Positions 16,558-26,909 of a stretch of 64,000 nucleotides of DNA are shown here, one piece after another. The stretch spans positions 121,392 through 185,391 of the forward strand of contig NZ_CP119811.1 in NCBI RefSeq assembly GCF_029338395.1, written 5' to 3'. The stretch is from Halorussus caseinilyticus. GTDB lineage: Archaea > Halobacteriota > Halobacteria > Halobacteriales > Haladaptataceae. A model generated the notes under the pieces. That model saw only the letters and a list, made by a program, of their open reading frames with translations. It was not told the DNA's origin and did no database searches. A program made the translations under genes and the position numbers. Position 1 is the stretch's first letter; every line of letters begins with the position of its first letter.

Positions 16558-19500
16558 TTATTCATCCGTTGGGTCCGGTTTCTCGTCCGGTGTTTCGGCC
16601 TGTTCACCCTCATCCACTTCCGTGACAATTCCACTAATTTCGTCATTTTCGTACTCTTTTATCAGTTCTTGATCCTGAATATACCACTTTGCGTATTCGT
16701 CGGAGTACCCTGTTGCTCCAGTATATTGTTCGTGAGTAGGCACAAAGGCTGAACGAACCTCTCCGTTCATGACGAACAGGACAACTATTAGTTCCCGCCC
16801 ATTAAGTATCATCCGTTTTGTGTACATCCATCGATTTTGGTCCGGGTCCTTCCAGATTTCATCAGGGTTTTCAATTATTTCGATGAGATTATTGAGGACT
16901 TCCTGTTCGGAGTTACCAATCTGATTATGGTCCCAGTCGTCCCTCCTATTGATTATTTTATCTATGACTTCATCAGATATGGTGATGTGTTCGTCACGAA
17001 CTTCGTCATAGGCAGTATGCGAAGCACTAACCACGACCCCACCTAACAACCACAGTTCGATTTGTCCCGGTCCGGTCGGATTATCCCCGATGACGATTTC
17101 GTACGGTCCCTGTTGGTCGTGGATGCTCGGGTTGTCGATGACGTGTTGCACGTCGCTTCGGTCGTTCAGACCCGGCAGTCGGTAGACGTGTTCTCGACCG
17201 AACCCGCGTTCGTGGTTCCCGCCGAGCGGCATCGGCGGGTCGTCGTACGTCGTTCCGCTCGGGAGCAGAATCTCGACATCGGCTTGCTCTTGGGGGATGG
17301 TCGCTGGCACGACGTAGGAGGTGTGCCCGGCGATTGCTTCGGAGTCGTACCCACCTGCGGGACGCTGGTCGTACGTCCAGAACAGACTGCCGCCGACGGC
17401 GACCACGACACTGCCAGCAGCGGCGGCGGTCGTGACCCCACCGGCGACGGTCCCGCCAGTGACGGTGCCCGTCGTCGTCGACCCCACGGTGGTACCGGCG
17501 ATGACCGGGGTAGCGGCGACATCGGCCCATTGCAGAATCGACCCCTGCGACGGGTTGACCAGCATCGAGAGTTCGTTTCCGCGAACGTCGCTGGCGTTCA
17601 CGTAGTACTTGTTCGGCGCTTCGCTCGCGCGGCCGTGTTGGTGGATGCCGACGACGTACGTCGAGATGTACTCCGTCTCGCGGTTCTCGACCGTGACGGT
17701 GCGGCGGTCCACGAGTTGGACCTCCGACTGCTTCCAGAACTGACCGCCGAGATACGGGTTGTACGACCCGTTCAGTTCGACCCCTGCGATGCGCGAGTTG
17801 TCTCGGACCGTCACGCGGACGCGCTCGTTGAAGTCCTTGTTGAAGACGTAGCCGGAGTCGGCGGCGGTGATTTTGACTTTCGGCGGCCGGTCTTCGACGT
17901 GGATGCGCTCGTCCACGTAGTCGATGAACCCGTCGTCGTCGGTGTCCGTCGAGAGCGGGTCGGCCTCCCACGCGAGTTCGCTTCGGTCGTCGAGGCCGTC
18001 GCCGTCGGTGTCGGCCAACTGCGGGCTACTGTGGAGGCGGTAGTCGCCGTCGATACGTCGTCCGAGTTCGCGGCTGTCGCTGAGACCGTCGCCGTCGGTG
18101 TCGGCCTTGAGCGGGTCGGTGTAGTCCGCGATGCCGCGTTGCCCCTCGATTATCACGTCGATGTCACCCTCGCGGCCGTCGAGCAGGCCGTCGCCGTCGG
18201 TGTCGGGGTCGAGCGGGTCGGTGCCAATCTGGTTGACTTCCCTGCCGTCCGAGAGGTAGTCGGCGTCGGTGTCCGCGAGGAACGCGTTCGTCCCCTCCTG
18301 CCGTTCCGCCGCGTCAGCGAGTCCGTCCGCGTCGGTATCGACTTCGCCGGGGTTCGAAGTCGCGTGTCGCACGCGGAGCGGGGACGCCGGGTTCGACGGT
18401 GCGGGGCCGAGTGAGACCTCTTGGTCGTCGTCCAAGCCGTCGCCGTCGCTGTCTTGGCTGGTCGGACTGAGCGTGAACGAGTCGCCGTAGCCGTAGGGGA
18501 TGGTCCAGCGCTGGTTCTCGCGGTAGTCCGACAGCGAGTCGCCGTCGGTGTCCTGATAGACGCGAGCGTTCCGAGCGCGGATGACCGCACTGCCGGTCGT
18601 ACTCAGTCGGACGGTGACGGTCTCGCCCGCGAACGTCCCGAGGTCGAGGGTGCGCTGACGCCATCCGTCGGTGTCTTGAAGCGACGTGAACTGCTCGCCG
18701 CCGGACCCGACGATGGTGAGGTTCGCCTGTTCGTCCGGGCCTTTGTCCACCGCGAACTCCATCTCGAAGTAGACGTTCCCCGTGCCAGCGGGCACGTCGA
18801 GTTGCCACGACGCCTCGTCGTAGTCGGGTTCGTCGTCGTCGCAGGCCGCGCCGTCGCCGTCGCCGTCGCGGTCAACCTGCGCGGCGTTCGGCTGTAACGG
18901 ACAGTTGTCCTCGTCGTCGTCCACGCCGTCGCCGTCGTCGTCGGGGTCGCAGGCGTTTCCGTCGGCGTCACCGTCGGCGTTCGCCTGTCCGGCGTTCGGG
19001 GTATTCGGACAGTTGTCCTCGTCGTCGTCCACGCCGTCCCCGTCGCTGTCGGGGTCTTCCGGCGGGTCGTCACACCGGTCGTAGGGGTCTTGAGGACAGG
19101 GGTCGTTCTCGTCGCGCGTCCCGTCGTCGTCTTGGTCGTTGTCGGGACACCCGTTCGGCTTACTTCCCCACGTATCCGGACACGAGTCCTCGTCGTCGGG
19201 CACGTCGTCGTCGTCGCGGTCGGAGTCCTCGGGTATCGGACAGCCATCGTTCGACTCCGGCCCGGCGGTGAAGTCGCAGTCGTCCTCGTCGTCGGGCACG
19301 CCGTCGGAGTCGCTGTCTTCCACCGGACAGCCGTTCTCGCCGTTCGCGCCTTCCTTCTCGTATTTACACTCGTCGTCGCCGTCGTGGACGCCGTCGCCGT
19401 CAGTGTCCGGACAGCCGTCACCGGCGTAGCCGGGGGTACCGGGACACTCGTCGAATCGGTTGAGCGTGCCGTCTTCGTCCTCGTCACACGTCCCGTCGGG

Positions 19501-22500
19501 ACCCATCTCACACTGGATGGTCACGTTCTCGGACGAGTCGTCGGCGGACGCCTCGACGGTTTCAGTTTCGGTCGCGTTCTCCGTGGTGAACGAGACTGCG
19601 GTCGTGTTGGCTCCCTCGCCGATAGCGATGCTGTTGCCCGCGCTGTCACAGGCCCCGATGCAGTCGAGCGACGAATCGTCGAACTCGCGGGGGGCTTTCT
19701 TCTCGACCGAGATGGACTCGTTCCACGCGGTCCGGTTGAGAACCGTCACGTAGGTTCCGGATTCGACGCTCGCGCTCGCGGTGCCGTCGCCGAGGTCGAT
19801 GTAGGTGTCCACGGGATGCCATGCTTGGTTCGTGCTACCGTTCCAGACGTACACCGTCAGGTCCTCGGCCTCCGCGTCGGTCGCGTCCGAGTTCACCGGG
19901 ACTGTGACGTTCGTCGCTTCGACCGCGCTCTCGTTGGCACTGTCGATGCGGACGGTCGGCCCGGCGCTCGCGGCCGTACCGTCGTGGTACGCTGGCTTGT
20001 GTTCGACGGACGTGTTGCTGGCGGCGTTCCCGTCGCCCGTCACCGACAGCGTGACGCCGGTCTCGCCGTCTTTCTTCTCGGTGGTGTACGTCTCGTTGCC
20101 GTCCAGCGTGCCGTCGCCGTCGGTGTCGGCGACGAGCGGGTCGGCCCCGACATCCACCTCCGCGGAGTCCGCGAGTCCGTCGCCGTCGGTGTCGGCGACG
20201 AGCGGGTTCGTCCCGAGGGCGCGCTCCCGGCCGTCTTCGAGTCCGTCACCCTCCGTGTCGTTCACCGCCAATTTCGTCTTCGAGGCGGCTTCTCGCCGGT
20301 TCGTCAGGCCGTCGCCGTCGAGGTCGTCGGCACCGTCTTCGAGGCCGTCGCCGTCGGTATCGGCAACGGTCGCGTCGAGCGAGTCGTACCCGACTTCCAC
20401 CGAGTCACCCAGACCGTCCGCGTCCGTGTCCGCTGCGAGGGGGTCGGTGCCGAGGTTGTACTCTTCGCTGTCGGTCAGGTTGTCCGCGTCGGTGTCGGCC
20501 GCCAGCGGGTCCGTCCCGAGGTCGAACTCGGTCCCGTCCGTGAGGTTGTCCGTGTCCGTGTCCGCGACGAGCGGCAACGTACCGACCGCCTGCTCGTCGA
20601 TGTTCGACAACCCGTCCCCGTCCAAGTCCTCTTCGGGGTCGGTCACGCCGTCGCCGTCGGCGTCGGTCGCGTTCGGGTCGAGGTCGGCGAACCCGACTTC
20701 GAACGAGTCGGTGAGACCGTCACCGTCCGTGTCCTCGCTGAACGGGTCGAGCCCCGAGTACTGCTCGAACGCGGTGTTGAGCGTGTCGTTGTCGAAGTCC
20801 TCGCGGCCGTCCGCGAGACCGTTTCCGGCCTCGTCGGGCGTCGTCCGAGTCGAGTCGCTGTCCGGATTCGCCGGGTCGGTCCCGGTCGTCTGCACCTCGT
20901 AGCCGTCGAACAAGCCGTCTCGGTCGGTATCGTTCACCAAGGGGTTCGTGCCGAACGCCTGTTCGCGGACGTTCACCAGACCGTCGTTGTCGAGGTCCTC
21001 CTGAGCGTCGGTGACATTGTTCCCGCGTTCGGTAGCGTTCGTCGCGGTCGAGTTGCTATCACGACCGAGCGGGTCGGTCTCGGTCGCGTTCACCTCGAAG
21101 GAGTCAGTGAGACGGTCGTCGTCGGTGTCGCCGTCGAGCGGGTCGGTCCCGATGGTGAACTCGAATTCGGTTCGCAGGCCGTCGCCGTCTAAGTCCTCGC
21201 CGCCGTCGATGCGGCCGTTCCCCGACTCGTTGGTCGGCGTCGTCGTCGCGTTGCTGTCCCGGCCGAGCGGGTCGGTTCCGGTGACCGAGACTTCGTAGTA
21301 ATCGGGGAGCCAGTCGGCGTCGAGTCGAAGCACGTCCCGGCCGACCGTCCTGTTGTCGCCGCCGTAGTCGGGCGACCATCGCCGGTTCGGGTCCGTCGCC
21401 GACACCGTAATCCGGTTGACTTGCCGCGAAAGCGTGACGTTCGTCTCGAAGGTGCCGCGAGCGCCGGGCGTCGTGTTCACCGACAGGTCGAGCGTCCGGT
21501 TCGCGCCGTTCAGCGAGAGTTCTAGCGCGAGTTCGTGGCTCCGAACGTCGAAGACGCGCCCGCGAACCGCGTACGTGATGTTGCCGTCGTGAGCCATATC
21601 CTCGCGGGTGGTGATGGTGACGTTCGGGGTCGTCGAGAGGTCGAGTACGTCGAGGGCTTGCTGGGCGTGAATCCACGCGACTCGGTACTGGCTGATGGCG
21701 GTATGCTGTTGGCCACGGGTGCGGAAGCGTTCGGCGCGGCCGACCGCCGCGCGCGCCGCCGACAGGTTCTCTGCGACGGCCGACTCGTCGAACGAGACGT
21801 TCCGGTCGCGCAGGGTCGTGGCGAGACGGTCGGCGTCTGCGATAGCCGTGTGAGCTAATCGCTCGTCGGAGCGAACGAGCAGTTTCGTGACGCTCGGCGC
21901 GAACTGCGGCGGGGTACTCGCCTCTTTGTCGCGCTCGAACAACTGGGCGGAGGTGGTGCGGTTGGCGTCGAGAACGTAGTCGAGCGATTCGTTGAGTTCG
22001 CGGAGGGCTTGCCTTTGGTGGTCGTCGGCAGAACTGCCGGGCGCGTCGAACTCGGTGGTCTGGAGGGCGTCGATGGCGGCGAGCCGGTAGTCGGCGGCCG
22101 AGGCGTTCCCGCGGAGAGAGACGTTGATGGTCGCGTTCGCCAGTGGTTCACTTCGGTTGGCGAGCGCCGACCGGTTCGAGGCTGGCGGCAGGGTCTTTGC
22201 GTTCGTGACCCATTCGGGCGGGCCGCGTTTGTCCGCGTTCGAGTCTCCGCCCTTGTTCGGCACCCACGACGGAGGTCCCCGGTTTTCCGGTGGTCCAGCG
22301 TGCGGTGGCGGTCCCTGACCGGGGTTCTCCGGCGGACCTTGGCCGGGGTTCTCGGATGGTCCTTGCGTTTTGTTCTCGGGTGGTCCCTGTCCCGGATTCG
22401 CTGGTCCCTGTGTTTTGTTCTCAGGGGTCCTTGCGGGCCGTTTCCGGGCGGACCGTTCCCTTCGTTACCGCGGGTCGTAGTCGTCTGCGTTCCTTGTGGC

Positions 22501-22751
22501 GGTGTGGTCGTTTGGTTTCCGAGTAGCGTCGTGGTCGTCGCGGTGGTCGTCTTCCCCGGTCCGTTCCCGTTTCCGTTACCGGGTGTATCCGGTGTACCGT
22601 AGTCCGAGAGGAACTCCGTGAGCGAGGAAAGCGCGGTGTCGGACGGGGAGTGAGTCGTTGGTTCGAGGGCGGCAGTAGCAGGCGTGACCGTCGCCGTGAC
22701 GATGAGAATGGAGAAAGCGACGGCGAGAACGCGCTGGCGGTGGGTATTCAT
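16558..22751 (-). CDS. Giant secreted TSP3-repeat protein with nuclease-like tail (toxin 1), frameshifted
   Basis: About 2,060 codons if one missing base is restored in the C run near 22426; as written it splits into a signal-peptide part (22751 downwards) and a 1,901-residue part. N-terminus: Sec signal peptide (AVAFSILIVTATVTPATAA), then Gly/Asn/Pro and Thr linkers and GPPEN repeats. Middle: dozens of calcium-binding TSP3 motifs (DTDGDGLxD), later with CP pairs. Then a non-repeat region and a hydrophobic Gly/Thr/Val stretch. The last ~150 residues (DEHITISDEVIDKIINRRDD to VPTHEQYTGATGYSDE) resemble the BECR-type RNase tails of polymorphic toxins. The immunity-like gene follows after 2 bp. 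Promoter region is shared in sequence with the paralogue at 33171. Confidence 0.75.
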
Positions 22752-22984
22752 TTCGTCAGTGTAGAAGTAAGTATCTAAAGTAATTATCGGATATTATGAA
22801 ATATGATTTTAAGTGGAAGATTTAAATACCAGAGTTAAAACATAATTGTTGTAGAAACGATTGATAGAGACGGACACGTCGCTCGCACTCTCCGGATTTC
22901 GACGTTCGAGATGTCAAGCGGCCACTCCTCGAACGATAGGTCATAGGTGAGTTCCGCCCGACCTGACGCACGTCCATAACGTTC

Positions 22985-23290
22985 CAGACGAACCCGAGTA
23001 GGTTGAAGTACGCAGTCTGTTGGTGGCCGTCGAACTCGTGCCCACAGCTTTTGAAACTGAAGTACACCTTCCGCCACCTATTGCTCGCTGGCGAGACGGG
23101 GGCGACGTACTGGCTATGGATGGTGTCGCCGTCGCGCCACTGGAGGTAGTAGTAGTCGCGGCCGTCGATGTGCTTCGTCGTGAGCGTCCCCTTCGCACGC
23201 GCGAGGTCGCCTTCTCTCGGGCGTCTTCGACGACCGCCATCCACTCGTCGCCGGATACGTCGCTTTCGAGAGACTCGATATAGCAGTTGA
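22985..23290 (-). pseudogene. Second broken copy of the 14470-type protein
   Basis: Pieces SGDEWMAVVEDAREK, KGTLTTKHIDGRDYYYLQW and HSQYVAPVSPAS are readable in alternating frames. Its 3' part runs through a CRISPR-repeat-like sequence (CAGACGAACCCGAGTAGG at about 22988), just as the copy at 14396-14850 does. The shared arrangement shows that repeat and gene remnant moved or decayed together. Confidence 0.5.
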
Positions 23291-23744
23291 GGATTTACCA
23301 CGAGTTGAGTTCACCTACGTCGTCCATCACTCGCCGTCCCATCGGTATCCGAGAGGCGTCCGGCAGGACGGTCGAATCGACTGATACTCACGGTCGTCGC
23401 CTCGACTACGGCGCAACCATCTTTCGACGCGGATGCTGGCCCCGCCGTCGAGTACCGCGAGAACTACCGTGACTGCGAGGCGTGTGGAGTCCGGGAGCGA
23501 GCATGTTCGGCGTCCGAGTCAGCGTCGTCCGCGTGGTCGTTTACGAGTCGCTTTGTCTTGGGCTCGGTTTGGTGGCTGAAATTGGGCGGTAGCGGGCGTG
23601 CTTCGGCGACCCCGGATTCGAAGCCGTGTGATTTTGCGGCGGAGCGCGTTCCAATCAATTGTTTGAGTATTTGTCTGGCAGATTTTTCGCGGAGGGAAAC
23701 CCAGAACAGACAATTCTCGGGGAGAGACTAGCCGTGAACTCATA
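23291..23744. other. Gene-poor debris
   Basis: Only short interrupted frames; a 40-bp stretch near 23596 is shared with 6820. No gene, RNA or transposon end recognised. Confidence 0.3.
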
Positions 23745-23957
23745 AATTACATTACGGTATATAGAAGTTCGGCGGTTGGGGTGGTCTCGAACGATAGGTC
23801 ATAGAGAGCGGTGGGTGGCTCAGCGAGACATAGACGCAGAGAGAGGCGGGAAACGCGAGAATCGAGTCGCTGAAAACGTATGAGTCGTTTTGGTGAGTAA
23901 TTTGATGGCTTCGCGGGGGTTATGAGGGCGGCCGATATATGCTGTTTTGATGTCCAG
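23745..23957 (+). promoter_or_regulatory. Leader of CRISPR array 1
   Basis: About 210 bp of relatively AT-rich, non-coding DNA directly 5' of the first repeat, with a TATA-like TACGGTATATAG near 23755. The repeat orientation (3' end TTGAAGC, the usual crRNA handle side) places the leader on this side. Confidence 0.5.
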
Positions 23958-24831
23958 TTACAGACGAACCCCAGTAGGGTTGAAGCGAGGGCGTGGTCGC
24001 CGCGCCCATCGAGGGCATCGACGTTACAGACGAACCCCAGTAGGGTTGAAGCGTCGCGGTCCTCGCACAGTCCGGTCTCAGCATTGCAGTTACAGACGAA
24101 CCCCAGTAGGGTTGAAGCCATCAGTTGATGGGCGCGAAGTCGGGCTGGGGAAGTTACAGACGAACCCCAGTAGGGTTGAAGCCCGCCACTGCCGTCCGGG
24201 TCGGTCGCCTCTTTGCGTTACAGACGAACCCCAGTAGGGTTGAAGCGGTCTGGGTCCACTGTCCATGGTCTGGTGTCTCGGCGTTACAGACGAACCCCAG
24301 TAGGGTTGAAGCGATGATGGCCAGTACGCCAGCGGCTACTCCGCCGAGTTACAGACGAACCCCAGTAGGGTTGAAGCTCAACACGTTCACGCTTGAGGAC
24401 CTGACGGGAGAATAGTTACAGACGAACCCCAGTAGGGTTGAAGCTCGAACTCGTGGTTGGGCACGTCGAGGGCGTCTCGGTTACAGACGAACCCCAGTAG
24501 GGTTGAAGCCTGCTGGCTTGGCGAGCCTACCAAGATGAAGAGAGGTTACAGACGAACCCCAGTAGGGTTGAAGCTCGGCATCGACAAGGGGACGCCGTTC
24601 GCCCCGGTTACAGACGAACCCCAGTAGGGTTGAAGCGACGGCCGCGGGTCGAGGAGCGCGACGTGCTGGCGTTACAGACGAACCCCAGTAGGGTTGAAGC
24701 ACCGCCGTCGTCGGCGGGATGCAGGTCCGGCCGCGGTTACAGACGAACCCCAGTAGGGTTGAAGCACGGGCACCGTCAGACGCGCCGAAGAAGGGGCGAC
24801 TGTTACAGACGAACCCCAGTAGGGTTGAAGC
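23958..24831 (+). CRISPR. CRISPR array 1: 14 repeats, 13 spacers
   Basis: 30-bp repeat beginning GTTACAGACGAACCCC and ending AGTAGGGTTGAAGC, at starts 23958, 24023, 24089, 24153, 24217, 24283, 24348, 24415, 24480, 24545, 24607, 24671, 24736 and 24802. All copies appear identical. Spacers are 32-37 bp and all different. The repeat is of the kind used by haloarchaeal type I-B systems. No cas gene lies in the window, so the array must rely on Cas proteins encoded elsewhere or be silent. The right end abuts a truncated gene at 24836 with no trailer. Confidence 0.97.
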
Positions 24832-24835
24832 AACC

Positions 24836-25091
24836 GCCGCCGAGAGGTTCGATTGCCGCACCCGCCGGACGCCCGTCGTCGCCGAGAGATTCACCATCTC
24901 GCCCTCGACGCCGCCGACCAGCCCTCGAACCCGGACAGTCGGCGCGAACTCGTCGGCACACACCGCGAGCGTCCGCGTCGTCTCGTACTCGCCCGCAACC
25001 ACGTCCACATCCACCGTGTCCGGGAGCATCCCCGCGGTCTCACCGTTAAGGACTGCCTCCACCACAACCCCCGATCCCGACCCAGTGTCGG
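24836..25091 (-). pseudogene. Fragment of the 53270-type secreted protein
   Basis: Encodes EAVLNGETAG, VDVDVVAGEYETTRTLAV and GVRRVRQSNLSAAV in one frame, matching the segment encoded at about 53663-53932. It is cut by the CRISPR array on one side and fused to another gene at about 25091-25096 on the other. Clearly a deletion remnant. Confidence 0.8.
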
Positions 25092-25708
25092 TATTCGTGT
25101 TTCGCACGCCACGCCAGTACCGCGTCTCGCGCGCTCGCCCGCGACGAGAAGAAGTGTGGTGTCCGCGTCACGTTCCCCGCCGGAGTGAGATAAACGACGG
25201 TACCGTGTAGGTCGCCGGTCACGACGTACGCGCCGCCGTAGCCGTACACCGTCCAATTACCCATCTCGTCCGAGACGGTGAGGCTGGCGTCGGCCGTCGA
25301 GAGATTCTCGTAGGGTGCATCCGACGCGCTCGCCGTCCCGCCCAATCCGAGGTCGACCGACAGCGACAGGCCGCCAGACGCGAGTACGGCCGCGACGACC
25401 AGCAGGCCGACCGCCGCGACCATCGCGGCCGTCCGCAAACTGAACTCGCGGACCACACCCGCAAGGTCGAAATCGAACCCAACGCCGACGCCGACGCCCG
25501 ACGAGAGTTGACGCCGCACCTCCTCGGGCGGCACGCGCTCGACTTCGCAATCGTCGTTCGGACACTGTGTCGCGTACACGTACTCCTCGCGCCTCGTGTC
25601 GTACTGGCCGGTGATACGGTCGATACTGTCGAGTCCGGTCGTAAAACACGCCGGACACTGTAACTCCGTTCTGTCGCTCGCCTCGCCGTCTGGATAACTT
25701 CCTGTCAT
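25046..25708 (-). CDS. Truncated, chimeric zinc-ribbon membrane protein
   Basis: 220 residues from the ATG at 25708 (a GTG at 25723 is also possible). N-terminal zinc ribbon: CPACFTTGLDS, then QCPNDDC. One membrane helix at about residues 88-112 (AAMVAAVGLLVVAAVLASGG), then an extracellular part. Nearly identical to the first ~205 residues of the 55821-59176 protein, then it runs out of frame into the fragment at 24836-25091 after KHE and stops. Relative to the intact locus about 4.6 kb is deleted. Probably non-functional, though the cytosolic ribbon and membrane anchor remain. Confidence 0.65.
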   Translation of the reverse strand: MTGSYPDGEASDRTELQCPACFTTGLDSIDRITGQYDTRREEYVYATQCPNDDCEVERVPPEEVRRQLSSGVGVGVGFDFDLAGVVREFSLRTAAMVAAVGLLVVAAVLASGGLSLSVDLGLGGTASASDAPYENLSTADASLTVSDEMGNWTVYGYGGAYVVTGDLHGTVVYLTPAGNVTRTPHFFSSRASARDAVLAWRAKHEYRHWVGIGGCGGGSP

Positions 25709-25986
25709 ACCCTCGATAGTCACTCCGCTCGTACTGCATTAGTTGAACTATCTATACAGCTAACTTTGGTAGTGTATCTAGCGTATAGAGACGTAGCGTC
25801 ACTAATACGTTCTGCTCGGCGAACGCTAAATCCAGATCTACCAAGTCGAGAAACGAGACCTCGGAATAGGGTGGATAGCCGAGTCTCGACACGTAAGTTA
25901 GAGTGTAGAGACGGGTAGGTAGGCGACTAATCGGGGAGATATGGAATAGATTAATGGCGGGGCGGCGAGATGGTCGGGTAGAGCGC

Positions 25987-26259
25987 ATGTACCGGAAAAT
26001 CGACTGGATGAAACCGGCAGACCAAGTTATCCTCCAAGAACTCGCACGCTACGGCGGCTGGATGAAACCCGCGTCGCTCAAACTCAACGTCCACTTCTCG
26101 GGCGATTGGGTCGGCCAGCGCTGTCGCACCCTCACCGACCACGGCCTCCTCGAACGCCACGAGGATGCATCGGAAGGCGCGTATCGCATCACCGACCGCG
26201 GACAAGAATACATTGAGGGGGCGCTTTCTGTCAGCGACCTCGAAGCGAGTGACGGATAA
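25987..26259 (+). CDS. Winged-helix repressor, PhiH1-repressor type
   Basis: 90 residues from the ATG at 25987 (an upstream ATG at 25954 adds 11 basic residues). Pattern MDWMKPAD-like start (KIDWMKPADQVILQELARYG), recognition helix region WVGQRCRTLTDHGLLER, wing EGAYRITDRGQEYIEG. This family regulates haloarchaeal proviruses and plasmids. Divergent from the zinc-ribbon membrane gene. The 260-bp shared intergenic region contains repeated GTATAGAGACG/GTAGAGACGGG motifs that could be operators. A near-identical copy lies at 59454. Confidence 0.75.
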   Translation: MYRKIDWMKPADQVILQELARYGGWMKPASLKLNVHFSGDWVGQRCRTLTDHGLLERHEDASEGAYRITDRGQEYIEGALSVSDLEASDG

Positions 26260-26288
26260 TTATTGGAGGATAGTAATCGACCCGTCTG

Positions 26289-26909
26289 TTACTGAATCTC
26301 ATCGAACGCCTGTTCGATGTTCTGCATCGCTTCGTAGACGGCATCCGCGTCAGTAACCTCCATTGTAGTAATAACCAGCAAGCCACCGTCATCAAGCGAG
26401 TCAATACGAGCGGCGGGCAAGCTCTTCAACCACTCACGGCCGTACGCCTCTACCATCTCTGGCGGGAACAACATTAGCCACGTCGGATGGTTAATCCGGT
26501 TCTCGGCCAACTTCTTGTCGCTAATCGGTGGCGGAACTTCAACATCAATTGCTTCAAGTCGATACGAGAGCATCCCGAAACCGTACAGCGGATCGGTCGC
26601 GTGATAGATGAGCGTCACAAATTCGAGAAACGAGGCCAACCTCTTGTCGCCGTCATCCCGACGAAGTTCATCTAAACCGATTCCCATCGATAAAATTTGT
26701 TTGTTGTACGGGAATACATGGGACATTTTCTCGGGCGAGAGATAGGTGTGGATTGAATTGGATTTTAGCCTAAGCTTGTCTTCCCTTTCTGAAACATATG
26801 TAAGGTCGTTAGAGGAGTCTTCGTCAAGATAGTTCTGAACCTGTGAGATTGACTCGACAGGATTAGTTTCTTCGCAGAGAAATCCAGCGAGCAAATGAAA
26901 CTCCGTCAT
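26289..26909 (-). CDS. Candidate immunity protein for TSP3 toxin 2
   Basis: 206 residues, soluble, no signal peptide (MTEFHLLAGFLCEETNPVES). It overlaps the stop of the TSP3 toxin gene by 4 bp, the tightest form of coupling. AT-richer than the surrounding GC-rich DNA, like the toxin tail it follows. No family recognised. Assignment as immunity rests on position, cytoplasmic nature and parallel arrangement in the two other TSP3 loci. Confidence 0.55.
   Translation of the reverse strand: MTEFHLLAGFLCEETNPVESISQVQNYLDEDSSNDLTYVSEREDKLRLKSNSIHTYLSPEKMSHVFPYNKQILSMGIGLDELRRDDGDKRLASFLEFVTLIYHATDPLYGFGMLSYRLEAIDVEVPPPISDKKLAENRINHPTWLMLFPPEMVEAYGREWLKSLPAARIDSLDDGGLLVITTMEVTDADAVYEAMQNIEQAFDEIQ

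Noticed and set aside
16800..22600. Long plus-strand ORFs (up to 700 codons) opposite the TSP3 genes
   Set aside because: They are Val/Arg-rich mirror frames of the Asp-rich repeats on the minus strand, a typical artefact of GC-rich repetitive genes.
23922..24415. Short ORFs containing LQTNPSRVEA or STLLGFVCN
   Set aside because: These are translations of CRISPR repeats, not proteins.
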